Origin: JBFHIZ01 sp963666475
Lineage (GTDB): Bacteria; Bacillota; Clostridia; Lachnospirales; Lachnospiraceae
NCBI GenBank assembly: GCA_963666475.2
Contig: OY762821.2
Coordinates: forward strand, 310,001 to 374,000
Reading direction: 5' to 3'
Length of the DNA: 64,000 nucleotides
Positions 18,581 through 27,628 of this stretch are shown here, piece after piece. Position numbers and translations under genes: made by a program. The notes beneath the pieces were generated by a model. The model was not told the origin of the DNA. It did no database searches and saw nothing but the letters and a program-made list of their open reading frames with translations. Each line of letters starts with the position of its first letter. The first letter of the stretch is position 1.

Positions 18581-18614
18581 TGAAAAACGTCGTAATGTGA
18601 GGTAAGGATAACAT

Positions 18615-19922
18615 ATGCTAATAAACAACAAACAGGATAAACAAAATGAGCGTGTCGTCGTTGGATATGATCTTGGAGATTATTTTTCACAAATGAGTTT
18701 TTGCCATTTGTCGGATGATGAACCGGAGACTTTTTCAACGGTGCTTGGTGGAGAGGCATATAATATACCAACGGTACTTGCAAAAAGGACGGAAGTGAAT
18801 CAGTGGGAATTTGGAGAAGAAGCATTAAAACTTGGTTCAGATGAGTGTATTCAAATTGAAAATTTAGTGACAAAAGCTTTGGATGGTGTTCCGATTTCTG
18901 TGGAAGATTATGAGTTTGCACCAGAAGATTTGCTTGCACTGTTTATTAAAAGAAGCTTATCCATGTTGACAATCATCGCAAAGAAAACAAATATCGAAAG
19001 TATTGTGTTTACAGTGGATGTGCTCAATAAGCAGATGATTGAAATCTTAGAACATTGCATAAGCACATTGGGTTTTTCGGATGACACGAAAGTGTACTTT
19101 CAGACGCGGGAGGAAAGTTTCTTTTCCTATGTGATTAAGCAACCACCAGAACTATGGACCTCTCAGGTCTTGATGGTGGATGCATCCAGGGGATATGCAC
19201 GATTTATGCGTCTTGAAATGAATCGAAAAACAGTGCCCGTAGTGGCTTTTATTGATACGCAGGAATATCCTGAGATTGGATTGGCTGCGATACCAAAGAA
19301 AGCGACGAGTAGAGATGCATTTTTGGCTCGAATGGATTTGGCGCTTGAAACCGTTTTCGAAGAACTCTGTGAGGGACGTCGTTTTTCATCCGTCTATCTA
19401 ATCGGCGAAATCTTTAGTGGGGATTGGCATAAATCGACGAGAAGTTTTTTGTGCAAAGGGCGAAGAGTTTTTCAAGGTTCAAACTTATTTAGCAAAGGTG
19501 CATGTTATTATGCAAAAGAAAGATATGCAGAGACTGCGACAGGAAAAGAACATGTATATTTGGGAAATGATAAGTTAAAAACAAATATTGGCATGCGCAT
19601 CATTCGTTCAGGGAAGGAAAGCTATTTCGCGGTTCTGAATGCGGGAATCAATTGGTTTGAAGCACAAAACAAGTTTGATATTATCTTAGAAGAAGGAAAA
19701 GAGTTATATTTTATTTTGACTCCTCTTACTGGAAAAGAAAAAAAAGAAGCAAAGTTTTTGTTAGACGGATACCCGTATCGTCAACGAAAGATGACAAGGA
19801 TGCAGGTAACGGTAGATATGACAAGTGAGCATAGGCTACGAATACACGTTAAGGATTTGGGCTTTGGAGAAATATTTGAAAAAACGGGTCTGGAATGGAA
19901 AGAAGAAATTAATATAGAATAA
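18615..19922 (+). CDS. Hsp70/actin-like protein, DUF5716-like
   Basis: 435 aa. I recall the family as DUF5716. The layout follows the Hsp70/actin ATPase fold: phosphate-1 loop VVGYDLGDYFSQMSF (about residues 14-28), then IPTVLAKRTEVNQWEFGEEA, like the Hsp70 strand where IPT(V) precedes the G-E-A loop; DLLALFIKRSLSML; phosphate-2-like VLMVDASRGYARFM; adenosine-like VYLIGEIFSGDW; and NLFSKGACYYAKE, matching the Hsp70 end where DEAVALGAA lies. The DLGGGT motif of Hsp70 is replaced by VDASRGY, so ATPase activity is uncertain. The last 100 residues form a beta-rich domain. Downstream spacing to the next gene is 16 bases. Confidence 0.8.
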   Translation: MLINNKQDKQNERVVVGYDLGDYFSQMSFCHLSDDEPETFSTVLGGEAYNIPTVLAKRTEVNQWEFGEEALKLGSDECIQIENLVTKALDGVPISVEDYEFAPEDLLALFIKRSLSMLTIIAKKTNIESIVFTVDVLNKQMIEILEHCISTLGFSDDTKVYFQTREESFFSYVIKQPPELWTSQVLMVDASRGYARFMRLEMNRKTVPVVAFIDTQEYPEIGLAAIPKKATSRDAFLARMDLALETVFEELCEGRRFSSVYLIGEIFSGDWHKSTRSFLCKGRRVFQGSNLFSKGACYYAKERYAETATGKEHVYLGNDKLKTNIGMRIIRSGKESYFAVLNAGINWFEAQNKFDIILEEGKELYFILTPLTGKEKKEAKFLLDGYPYRQRKMTRMQVTVDMTSEHRLRIHVKDLGFGEIFEKTGLEWKEEINIE

Positions 19923-19938
19923 CGATTGGAGGTTTCAA

Positions 19939-20769
19939 ATGAGCAAAGTTTATTTGTGTAAAGGAGAATTTGCAGAAAATCCTTTTTTTATAGAAAAACA
20001 GAGATTAAAAGTATACTCTTTGGAAGAACTTTGCTATTACATCAAAGAGAATGTATGCATTTTGGATAAATCGATTATGACACCTGCGCTGATTCGTTTT
20101 CTTGGAGAAGATTGTAAGATTACAGCTCTAGAAAGCGAATTAAAACAAGTATTAAATCGAAAAAAGTCCATGGCGGATTTTTGTGAGTGTATTTTACGAT
20201 TTGATGGACGAACCAATGAACAGGAAATGGAGCGAATTCTTGAGAACATTGTTAAGAGTGAGTCTTTAGATGTTTATGAAAAGCGAAAAAGTAATGCAGA
20301 TTTTTTTGTACGAAAAAAGAAGTATTTGCGTGCGATGATAGAATATCGCAAACTGTTGGAAGAAACTGGGAAGAAGGACGTCGTTCTTTATAGCGAGTTG
20401 ATGCACAACTTAGGAGTCGCCTATGCAAATTTATTCCATTATAAAGACGCAAGAGACTGTTTTGCTAAAGCCTATGAAAAAGGTGAACGAGAAGAAAGCC
20501 TGTTGTGTTATCTGGCTACTTATCGAATGGATGACCAAGAAGAGTACGAAAAATTAATTGATGAAAATTCAAAATATTTACAAATAGCAGCGACCATGAA
20601 ACAAACGATTGAAGAGATTACAACCATGTGGGAAGAGAGTAATCAGCCGGGCAATTTAAATAATCCAGTTTATGATTATGAGATTATTGATCGAAAGGAA
20701 CGCATGGAGCAGATGGAGCAGATAATCTCTGCATGGAAGTCGGAATACCGGCTTTTTCTTGAAGAGTAG
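19939..20769 (+). CDS. TPR-like helical protein of the same operon
   Basis: 276 aa, soluble, strongly charged, mostly helical. The segment LMHNLGVAYANLFHYKDARDCFAKAYEKG (about residues 153-182) is a clear tetratricopeptide-type repeat, followed by a second, weaker helix pair. The N-terminus begins VYLCKGEFAENPFFIE and is not recognisable. GGAGG precedes the ATG. I do not recognise a family; the fixed position behind the Hsp70-like gene suggests a co-chaperone or adaptor, by inference only. Confidence 0.75.
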   Translation: MSKVYLCKGEFAENPFFIEKQRLKVYSLEELCYYIKENVCILDKSIMTPALIRFLGEDCKITALESELKQVLNRKKSMADFCECILRFDGRTNEQEMERILENIVKSESLDVYEKRKSNADFFVRKKKYLRAMIEYRKLLEETGKKDVVLYSELMHNLGVAYANLFHYKDARDCFAKAYEKGEREESLLCYLATYRMDDQEEYEKLIDENSKYLQIAATMKQTIEEITTMWEESNQPGNLNNPVYDYEIIDRKERMEQMEQIISAWKSEYRLFLEE

Positions 20770-20780
20770 CGGAGGAAACT

Positions 20781-21977
20781 TTGGGATTTTTAGCACGAAT
20801 TTTTAATCGAAAAAAGAATGAATGGAAGCAAATCGACCAGTTTGAGAAAGCTGGAGAACTGGATTTTCAAGAGAATGAGGTTTTGTTTCAAGGGACTCAT
20901 AATGAAGCAGCACGTGAGCAAATTGTAAGGATGCATCTTGAAAAAATGCAAAGTGCGGCACGTGAGTTGAAATTGCTAGAGGAAGAATACAATTATGTAA
21001 CAAATTCCTTGTTGGATTGTGATGCTATTGAAAGCTTCCCACAATTAGAAAAGGAAGACCTGGAAAGTATAGCAAAGAAAATTCAAAATCTAGATGCGCA
21101 AAGGTTATGGGACAAAAAGAAAGAACGAAAGATTACACCATCACAGTTCTCAAATATGGAAAGATTGGAAGATGAAATACCTGAGGGCATCCAAAAACTG
21201 AAGGATGAAGAAGAGTATCGAGAAAAAGTTAAAAGAGACTTGGTTCGATTAAATGCAGAAAAGCAAGCTTATCTATATCGAAGAGAAGAATTGCATATAG
21301 GAATTGAAAATGCAAAAGGTATGGCCAAAATATGTTTTGTAGCGCTTCTAATTTGCTTTGCTATTTTGTTAGTATTGAAATCTGCATTTCGTATGGATAT
21401 TCAAATTGGAGGGTTGTTGGCAATTGCTACATCTGCAATTGCAATTACACTTTTTTTCTCGAGGTTTCTAGATTATTCAGGAGAATTGACCAGGGTAGAA
21501 AAAGATATGAATCGTCTGACGATGTTGCAGAATAAGGTCAAAATTCGTTATGTGAATAACATCAATCTGTTGGATTATTTGTATTTAAAATATGGTGTAA
21601 ATAGTGCATCTGAATTGGAAAAAATCTGGGGATTTTATGAAAAGGAAAAGAAAGAACAAAAACAAATGGAACAGGTAAGGACCGAGTTGGAGCTATTATA
21701 TAAAAAGTTGCTTCATATTCTGACGAGAAATCGAATTTTCGACACTTCGGTATGGCTTCACCAGACGCTTGCATTTGTTGATCCAAGAGAAATGGTGGAA
21801 GTAAGACATGGCTTAAATCTGCGTAGACAGAAGCTAAGAGATCAAATGGAGTACAATAATGAGGTTGCAAAAAAATCCCAGATAGAGATAAAAAAAATTG
21901 TCGAACTTTATCCCAAACATGCAAAAAATATCTTAGATATTGTAGCTGAGTACGAAAAAAATATTGAATTTTCATAG
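20781..21977 (+). CDS. Coiled-coil protein with two central membrane helices
   Basis: 398 aa, starting at TTG 20781 with GGAGGAAAC upstream. Long charged helices (about 15-175 and 235-395) flank two adjacent membrane segments, ICFVALLICFAILLVL (about 185-200) and GGLLAIATSAIAITLFF (about 210-228), so both coiled-coil arms should face the cytoplasm. No catalytic motif. It is the last gene of the operon and is the only member predicted to be in the membrane, so it may anchor the others. Family not recognised. Confidence 0.75.
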   Translation: MGFLARIFNRKKNEWKQIDQFEKAGELDFQENEVLFQGTHNEAAREQIVRMHLEKMQSAARELKLLEEEYNYVTNSLLDCDAIESFPQLEKEDLESIAKKIQNLDAQRLWDKKKERKITPSQFSNMERLEDEIPEGIQKLKDEEEYREKVKRDLVRLNAEKQAYLYRREELHIGIENAKGMAKICFVALLICFAILLVLKSAFRMDIQIGGLLAIATSAIAITLFFSRFLDYSGELTRVEKDMNRLTMLQNKVKIRYVNNINLLDYLYLKYGVNSASELEKIWGFYEKEKKEQKQMEQVRTELELLYKKLLHILTRNRIFDTSVWLHQTLAFVDPREMVEVRHGLNLRRQKLRDQMEYNNEVAKKSQIEIKKIVELYPKHAKNILDIVAEYEKNIEFS

Positions 21978-21992
21978 ATGCTCATGTATAAT
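21964..21992 (+). promoter_or_regulatory. Promoter of purC
   Basis: TTGAAT (21964-21969), 17-base spacer, TATAAT (21987-21992). The -35 lies in the last codons of the preceding gene, so purC can be expressed independently of that operon. Confidence 0.75.
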
Positions 21993-22038
21993 CAAAGCGC
22001 ACGTAACTCAAGTATGTCCCAATAGAAAGGAATTTGTA

Positions 22039-22746
22039 ATGAAAAAAGTAGATTTGTTATATGAAGGAAAAGCAAAAAAAGTTTTTACGACAGAAGATCC
22101 GGAAGTTTTAATTGTAGATTACAAAGATGATGCAACGGCTTTCAATGGTATCAAAAAGGGAACCATCGTTGGAAAAGGAATTGTAAATAACCGTATGAGC
22201 AATCTTGTATTCCAGTTATTGGAAAAAGAGGGTGTACCTACACACTATATTGAAGAATTGAGCGAACGTGAAACAGCAGTAAAAAAAGTGGAAATCGTTC
22301 CACTAGAAGTAATTATTCGTAATGTGGCTGCAGGAAGTTTTTCAAAAAGACTCGGTGTGCCAGAAGGAACACCATTTGCTGCACCAACCATCGAATTTAG
22401 TTACAAAAATGATGATTTAGGTGATCCTTTGATTAATTCACATTTTGCAGTTGCAATGAACTTGGCAACCTGGGAAGAAATTGCAACAATTGAGAAGTAT
22501 GCATTTAAGGTAAATGAAGTACTAAAAGCTTACTTTATGAAAGCAAATATGAAACTCATTGACTTTAAGATAGAATTTGGTCGTCTTTCTGATGGATCAA
22601 TCATCCTTGCAGATGAGACTTCACCAGATACTTGTCGTTTATGGGACGCAGATACCAATGAAAAATTAGATAAAGATCGTTTCCGTAGAGATTTAGGAAA
22701 TGTGGAAGAAGCTTACAACGAAGTGTTTAAACGTTTAGGTCTATAA
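22039..22746 (+). CDS. purC: Phosphoribosylaminoimidazole-succinocarboxamide synthase
   Basis: 235 aa from ATG 22039 (AAAGGA 7 bases upstream); a longer frame upstream is not conserved-looking. It catalyses the ATP-dependent joining of CAIR and aspartate to SAICAR in purine synthesis. Signatures: LYEGKAKKVF, VDYKDDATAFNG, PLEVIIRNVAAGSF, LIDFKIEFGR and LADETSPDTCRLWD. Length matches the bacterial enzyme. purB, the next pathway step, follows after a terminator. Confidence 0.97.
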   Translation: MKKVDLLYEGKAKKVFTTEDPEVLIVDYKDDATAFNGIKKGTIVGKGIVNNRMSNLVFQLLEKEGVPTHYIEELSERETAVKKVEIVPLEVIIRNVAAGSFSKRLGVPEGTPFAAPTIEFSYKNDDLGDPLINSHFAVAMNLATWEEIATIEKYAFKVNEVLKAYFMKANMKLIDFKIEFGRLSDGSIILADETSPDTCRLWDADTNEKLDKDRFRRDLGNVEEAYNEVFKRLGL

Positions 22747-22752
22747 TATACG

Positions 22753-22787
22753 AGCAGATTCGGAAGTTTTTTCGAGTCTGCTTTTTT
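22753..22787 (+). terminator. Intrinsic terminator after purC
   Basis: Stem 22753-22764 with 22771-22782 (with wobble pairs) followed by a T-run. It separates purC from purB. Confidence 0.8.
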
Positions 22788-22833
22788 ATGAGTTACATAA
22801 AGAATGATAGAATAGTAGTTTTGGAGGAATCAA

Positions 22834-24267
22834 ATGAGTACAGATAAATATGTCAGCCCACTTTCAGAAAGATATGCAAGTAAGGAAATGCAGTTCATTT
22901 TCTCGCCAGATATGAAATTTCGTACATGGAGAAAACTATGGATTGCACTTGCCGAAACGGAAAAAGAACTTGGGTTACCTATTACTGACGAGCAGATTGA
23001 AGAACTGAAAGCAAGTCAGGAAGACATCAATTATGATGTGGCAATACAAAGAGAAAAAGAAGTAAGACATGATGTCATGAGTCATGTATATGCATATGGA
23101 ACACAGTGTCCACAAGCGAAAGGAATCATACATTTAGGGGCAACTTCTTGTTATGTTGGAGATAATACGGATATTATTTTAATGGATCAGGCACTTCGAC
23201 TTGTAAAAAAGAAATTGGTAAATGTCATCGCTGAACTTTCGAAGTTCGCGAACGAGACAAAGAATATTCCAACTCTTGCATTTACACATTTTCAACCGGC
23301 GCAGCCGACGACCGTTGGAAAAAGAGCAAGCCTTTGGGCACAGGAATTTGTAATGGATTTAGAAGACTTAGATTATGTTTTGGATAGCTTGAAACTTCTT
23401 GGATGCAAAGGAACGACAGGTACTCAGGCAAGTTTCTTGGAGTTGTTTGATGGAGATTTGGATAAAATCAGTAAAATTGATCCGATGATTGCAGAAAAAA
23501 TGGGATTTAAAGAATGTTACAATGTTTCTGGACAGACTTATTCCAGAAAAGTTGACACCAGAGTATTAAATATCCTGGCAGGAATTGCTGCATCTGCAAC
23601 GAAGATGTCAAATGACATTCGTCTGCTTCAGCATTTAAAAGAAGTAGAAGAACCATTTGAGAAAAGTCAGATTGGGTCTTCGGCTATGGCATATAAAAGA
23701 AACCCAATGCGAAGTGAAAGAATTGCATCTCTTTCCAGATATGTGCTTTGCGATGCCTTGAATCCTGCAATAACCTCTAGCGTTCAATGGTTCGAAAGAA
23801 CTCTTGATGATTCGGCCAATAAACGTCTATCCATACCAGAAGGTTTCCTTGCTACCGACGGAATTTTAGACCTTTGTATCAACGTGGTCGATGGATTGGT
23901 AGTTTATCCAAAAGTAATTGAAAAACGTCTGATGTCAGAACTTCCATTTATGGCAACGGAAAATATAATGATGGATGCAACTAAAAAAGGTGGAGATCGA
24001 CAGGAATTACATGAGAAAATTCGTACACTGTCAATGGAAGCTGGAAAAAATGTCAAAGTAAATGGTGGAGAAAACAATTTACTTGAATTGATTGCTGCTG
24101 ATGATGATTTTCCGATGACACTAGAAGAACTTAAGAAGACCATGGACCCAAGTAAATATGTGGGAATCGCACCGGTACAGGTCGATAACTTTATCAAAGA
24201 AGTTGTGGAACCAATTCTTGAAGCAAACAAGGAAATGCTTGGTGTAGACGTAAGTATTAATGTGTAA
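22834..24267 (+). CDS. purB: Adenylosuccinate lyase
   Basis: 477 aa, full length. It releases fumarate from SAICAR and from adenylosuccinate. The fumarase-superfamily signature reads GSSAMAYKRNPMRSE (the usual proline after SSAM is alanine), with TTGTQASFLELF and HLGATSCYVGDNTD active-site regions. TTGGAGGA precedes the ATG, and a possible extended -10 (TGATAGAAT) lies at 22805-22813. Confidence 0.97.
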   Translation: MSTDKYVSPLSERYASKEMQFIFSPDMKFRTWRKLWIALAETEKELGLPITDEQIEELKASQEDINYDVAIQREKEVRHDVMSHVYAYGTQCPQAKGIIHLGATSCYVGDNTDIILMDQALRLVKKKLVNVIAELSKFANETKNIPTLAFTHFQPAQPTTVGKRASLWAQEFVMDLEDLDYVLDSLKLLGCKGTTGTQASFLELFDGDLDKISKIDPMIAEKMGFKECYNVSGQTYSRKVDTRVLNILAGIAASATKMSNDIRLLQHLKEVEEPFEKSQIGSSAMAYKRNPMRSERIASLSRYVLCDALNPAITSSVQWFERTLDDSANKRLSIPEGFLATDGILDLCINVVDGLVVYPKVIEKRLMSELPFMATENIMMDATKKGGDRQELHEKIRTLSMEAGKNVKVNGGENNLLELIAADDDFPMTLEELKKTMDPSKYVGIAPVQVDNFIKEVVEPILEANKEMLGVDVSINV

Positions 24268-24289
24268 TAGAATATAGTTATATAAAACT

Positions 24290-24322
24290 AAAAAGGCAGA
24301 AATCTTGATTTCGGCCTTTTTC
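24290..24322 (+). terminator. Intrinsic terminator after purB
   Basis: 15-base arms 24290-24304 and 24307-24321 with one A-G mismatch and a tight loop, ending in T5. Confidence 0.85.
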
Positions 24323-24363
24323 ATTTATCTGTATACGAAGTGGGTAACCAGATAGGAGCGTAT

Positions 24364-25548
24364 ATGAAGAAGAAAAAAATAATTTCGAATTTAGTGATAC
24401 TTGGTTTTATTAGTTTGTTTATGGATATGAGTACGGAAATGGTGTATCCTTTGATTCCTTTATATCTAACAGCAACACTTGGTGCATCGCCTGCAATTGT
24501 TGGAATCATTGAAGGGATAGCAGAAAGCATTGCATCGCTTCTTAAAGTTTTTGGAGGGTATGTCGGAGATGTATACCATAACAAAAAGCGTCTGATGTTT
24601 TTTGGGTACTCATTTTCCGTTCTTTATAAAATTTTGTTGCTCGTTTCCACTTCGTGGTTTGGCGTTTTGGTTGCAAGGATCGTAGATCGTACCGGGAAAG
24701 GAATTCGAACTGCACCAAGGGATGCGTTAATCGCACAGTCTGGAGACAAAACAAAGTTAGGGCATTCCTTTGGTTTGAATAAAATGATGGATATGCTCGG
24801 ATCTGCAATTGGTGTTGTATTTACTTATATATTCATTACGATTAATTTTGGGTATGAAAAGGCATTTTTGTTATCTGTAATTCCGGCAGGAATTGGAATC
24901 TTTTTAATTTTCGGAGTAAAGGAAGAGGAGGACAGACAAAAGAGCTATGTAAAATTGTCACTAAAAGGTCTGAAATTAGATGGAAAATTAAAAGCTTATC
25001 TCGGTGTGATTTTTCTCTTTTGTCTTGGAAATTCCTCAAATGCATTTTTGCTCTTGAAGGCAAGGGACCGTGGATTTTCTGCTTCACAAGTCATTTTGAT
25101 TTATTTGATATTTAACATCGTCGCATCCATTTTATCGATTCCTTCAGGAAAACTCTCTGATAAATACGGGAGAAGTCGCATATTAGTGCCTGGTTATATG
25201 ATATATGGACTAGTTTACTTAGGTTTTGCCTTCTTTGTTTCAAAAAGTGCAGTTGTGTTTTTGTTTGTTGCCTATGGAGCATACACGGCCTTTATTAGTG
25301 GAGCGGAAAGAGCTTTTATCGTTGAGTATTCGGATGCAGACTTCAAAGGAACGATGCTAGGACTATATGGTATGATACAGGGGGTGGGATTACTTTTATC
25401 ATCCGTGATTGCAGGAGTCTTATGGGATCGTATTGACTCAAATGCTCCATTTGTTTTTGGTGGAATACTTGGACTTGTATCTGCGATTTTGATTTTCATT
25501 ATTCTTGAGAAAGACCTATTACGGGGATTGTTGGGGAATAAAAAATAA
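24364..25548 (+). CDS. MFS transporter
   Basis: 394 aa from ATG 24364 (ATAGGAG just upstream); a GTG at 24340 would add eight residues without a ribosome site. Twelve predicted helices with the MFS loop motif DRTGKGIRTAPRD and second-half SGKLSDKYGRSR. The combination EMVYPLIPLYL plus RTGKGIRTAPRDALIA resembles the MFS group related to fosmidomycin/YnfM-like carriers; the substrate is not clear. It lies 15 bases after the purB terminator and is followed by a CXXC peptide gene. Confidence 0.87.
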   Translation: MKKKKIISNLVILGFISLFMDMSTEMVYPLIPLYLTATLGASPAIVGIIEGIAESIASLLKVFGGYVGDVYHNKKRLMFFGYSFSVLYKILLLVSTSWFGVLVARIVDRTGKGIRTAPRDALIAQSGDKTKLGHSFGLNKMMDMLGSAIGVVFTYIFITINFGYEKAFLLSVIPAGIGIFLIFGVKEEEDRQKSYVKLSLKGLKLDGKLKAYLGVIFLFCLGNSSNAFLLLKARDRGFSASQVILIYLIFNIVASILSIPSGKLSDKYGRSRILVPGYMIYGLVYLGFAFFVSKSAVVFLFVAYGAYTAFISGAERAFIVEYSDADFKGTMLGLYGMIQGVGLLLSSVIAGVLWDRIDSNAPFVFGGILGLVSAILIFIILEKDLLRGLLGNKK

Positions 25549-25584
25549 AGAGCTGCAAAGTGCCATGCATAGGAAGGAGACTAT

Positions 25585-25749
25585 ATGGAAAATCATAAAA
25601 AACAAAGTAAATGGTATCGATTGGGGATTCAGCTGTGCGTTGTTGTCGTATCTTTGCTATTTCTTGCGTATGGAATGTTTCGAGGAGAAATGATAGAAGT
25701 GTTAAGTAAGGCCTCAAGAATCTGTTTGGAATGTATTGGAATTGGATAA
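25585..25749 (+). CDS. CD1871A family CXXC-motif small membrane protein
   Basis: 54 aa, begins MENHKKQSKWYRLG and ends ASRICLECIGIG. It has one membrane helix (LCVVVVSLLFLAYGMF) and the CLEC motif at residues 47-50, the pattern of the CD1871A family. AGGAAGGAG lies five bases before ATG 25585. These peptides commonly sit next to a membrane 4Fe-4S protein, as here (40-base gap). Role unknown; redox partner or cofactor-binding subunit is inference. It overlaps a different, longer frame (25505-25693) that has no ribosome site. Confidence 0.85.
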   Translation: MENHKKQSKWYRLGIQLCVVVVSLLFLAYGMFRGEMIEVLSKASRICLECIGIG

Positions 25750-25789
25750 CTAGATATTATGAGTCGACGAATGGAGGAGAACATACACG

Positions 25790-26674
25790 ATGAAGATTTT
25801 TAGAAATCATTGGGCCAAAAGAATGGTTGTGCAGACTCTATCTGCAATTGGGTTTAACCTACACTTATCAGGATATGTATCCGGAGAAATATATACAGGA
25901 GATTTAAAATCTGCTTGTGTCCCTGTATTAAATTGTTATTCTTGCCCAGGGGCATTAGGTGCATGTCCAATTGGTTCCTTACAGGCTGTAGAGGGGAGTA
26001 AGAAATTTCAAGTATCCTTTTATGTATTGGGGTTTATGATGTTATTTGGAATGCTTTGGGGACGATTCATCTGTGGCTTTCTATGCCCATTTGGGTGGCT
26101 TCAGGATATTTTGGATCATTTGAAAAAAAAGAAGTGGATAGTTCCACCAAAATTAGATCGAATACTTCGGTATGTGAAGTATCTCGTGCTTTTTATAGTG
26201 GTCATTCTTTTATCGATGGTTCTTACAAATAAATACGGAATAGCTGCTCCATATTTCTGTGAATATGTATGCCCCGCGGGTACACTTGGTGCTGGTGTTC
26301 CTCTTGTTTTATTAAATGAGTCCTTGCAGTCGGTTATTGGACCATTGTTTGTCTGGAAAGTTTCTGTGTTGGTTGTAATACTGTTTTTGTCAGTGGTAAT
26401 ATATCGACCGTTCTGCAAATATCTATGCCCATTAGGAGCTTTTTATGCGTTGTTCAATAAAATTAGTTTTTATCAGATGAACTTAAATGAAAAAAAATGC
26501 ACGAAGTGTGGACTATGTGAAAGGACATGTAAAATGCAGGTTCCAGTTATGACAAATATTAATTCGGCGGAGTGCATCAGGTGCAACGAATGTAAAGCGG
26601 TCTGTCCGACCGGGGCAATCTCTTCTGGATATTTTGCCAAAGACAAATGTAGTAAGGAAAAGGTCAATGATTAG
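25790..26674 (+). CDS. 4Fe-4S membrane protein, NapH/YccM-like
   Basis: 294 aa. Multi-helix membrane protein with cysteine motifs on both sides: CYSCPGALGACPIGS near the start, CGFLCPFGWLQD and CEYVCPAGTLGAG in loops, CKYLCPLGAF, and a C-terminal pair of ferredoxin motifs CTKCGLCERTC and CIRCNECKAVCPTGAI that should bind two 4Fe-4S clusters. Relatives transfer electrons across or along the membrane in NapH- or NosR-like systems. GGAGGAG precedes ATG 25790. It pairs with the CXXC peptide. The electron donor and acceptor are not in the window. Confidence 0.9.
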   Translation: MKIFRNHWAKRMVVQTLSAIGFNLHLSGYVSGEIYTGDLKSACVPVLNCYSCPGALGACPIGSLQAVEGSKKFQVSFYVLGFMMLFGMLWGRFICGFLCPFGWLQDILDHLKKKKWIVPPKLDRILRYVKYLVLFIVVILLSMVLTNKYGIAAPYFCEYVCPAGTLGAGVPLVLLNESLQSVIGPLFVWKVSVLVVILFLSVVIYRPFCKYLCPLGAFYALFNKISFYQMNLNEKKCTKCGLCERTCKMQVPVMTNINSAECIRCNECKAVCPTGAISSGYFAKDKCSKEKVND

Positions 26675-26723
26675 TCAAAAATGTATTTGTAATAAGTACT
26701 AGGAATACTTTAGGGGGGGAGTA

Positions 26724-27506
26724 ATGAGAACATACGAAGCAATTAAAAAAGTTAGTAACGCAATCATAAAAGAAGGATTATGCGAAGCCATCTTAGTGAA
26801 AGGCTCCATAGGACGAGGGGATGACGATGAATACTCAGATGTTGATATGTACGTGGTGGTTAATGAGGATAATTTCAAAACCTTTTTAGACAAGAGAATC
26901 GATTATATTGAAGTATACTTACCTGTTCTATATATTGAATATGTAAATTTTGTAGCAGAGCAAATTGTTGCGATTTATGACAATGGACTACATTTTGATT
27001 TATATACGGTGACAGAAGATACCATGCCGTATACAGATCAGGCTAAAATCATATATGATCCTCATGAGAAATTTGTAGATTATCATCCTGAGTCTAAAAT
27101 AATTACGAATGATGATTTAGCAAATTACTTCAATGAATCTTTATATTATTTTATTGAAGCTGATGGAGCATTTAGTCGCAAGAATTATCCATGGACAGCA
27201 CATATTATGACAACCGCACTTGCGAATAGTACAATACTGTTACGATATTTGTATGATAAAGAGCATGCATATTTGGGATTAAAAAAAATTAATGAAACGA
27301 TACCAGAAGAGCAGTTTTCGTGGGTATTATTTACTTCGGCAAATTTGAATAAAGAAGGTTTCGACATTGCGAATGATTATATTATCAAAATATTGGATTA
27401 TGTAGCAGAAAATATAAATGATGATGTAAAGTGTTTGTTAAACATCAAATTCTTTGAGTGGATAAAAAGAAACTTAAATACAAAGCTGTTTGTGATCAAA
27501 TCCTAG
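26724..27506 (+). CDS. Nucleotidyltransferase domain protein
   Basis: 260 aa. N-terminal DNA-polymerase-beta-like nucleotidyltransferase motif: GSIGRG (27-32) and SDVDMYVV (38-45), supplying the two catalytic aspartates. The remaining 200 residues are helical, similar in layout to aminoglycoside or lincosamide nucleotidyltransferases, but no resistance family is assignable by eye. GGGGGGAG is at the ribosome site. It is a single gene with its own terminator. Confidence 0.8.
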   Translation: MRTYEAIKKVSNAIIKEGLCEAILVKGSIGRGDDDEYSDVDMYVVVNEDNFKTFLDKRIDYIEVYLPVLYIEYVNFVAEQIVAIYDNGLHFDLYTVTEDTMPYTDQAKIIYDPHEKFVDYHPESKIITNDDLANYFNESLYYFIEADGAFSRKNYPWTAHIMTTALANSTILLRYLYDKEHAYLGLKKINETIPEEQFSWVLFTSANLNKEGFDIANDYIIKILDYVAENINDDVKCLLNIKFFEWIKRNLNTKLFVIKS

Positions 27507-27530
27507 TAATTGCTCATATTTAATTGCAAA

Positions 27531-27564
27531 GAAAGGCTGTCCGAATGTTCGGACAGCCTTTTCT
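27531..27564 (+). terminator. Intrinsic terminator, nucleotidyltransferase gene
   Basis: Perfect 14-bp stem (27532-27545 with 27548-27561) and a T-rich tail; it lies between this gene and the convergent tyrS. Confidence 0.9.
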
Positions 27565-27628
27565 TATTATGGTTAACTTCAAACCAAATCCATAAGGTCA
27601 TAATGTGTATGTGTTTTTAAGACAACTT

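Noticed and set aside
25505..25693. 62-codon frame overlapping the CXXC peptide gene
   Set aside because: No ribosome site and it starts inside the MFS gene; the 25585 frame has a strong ribosome site and a family motif.
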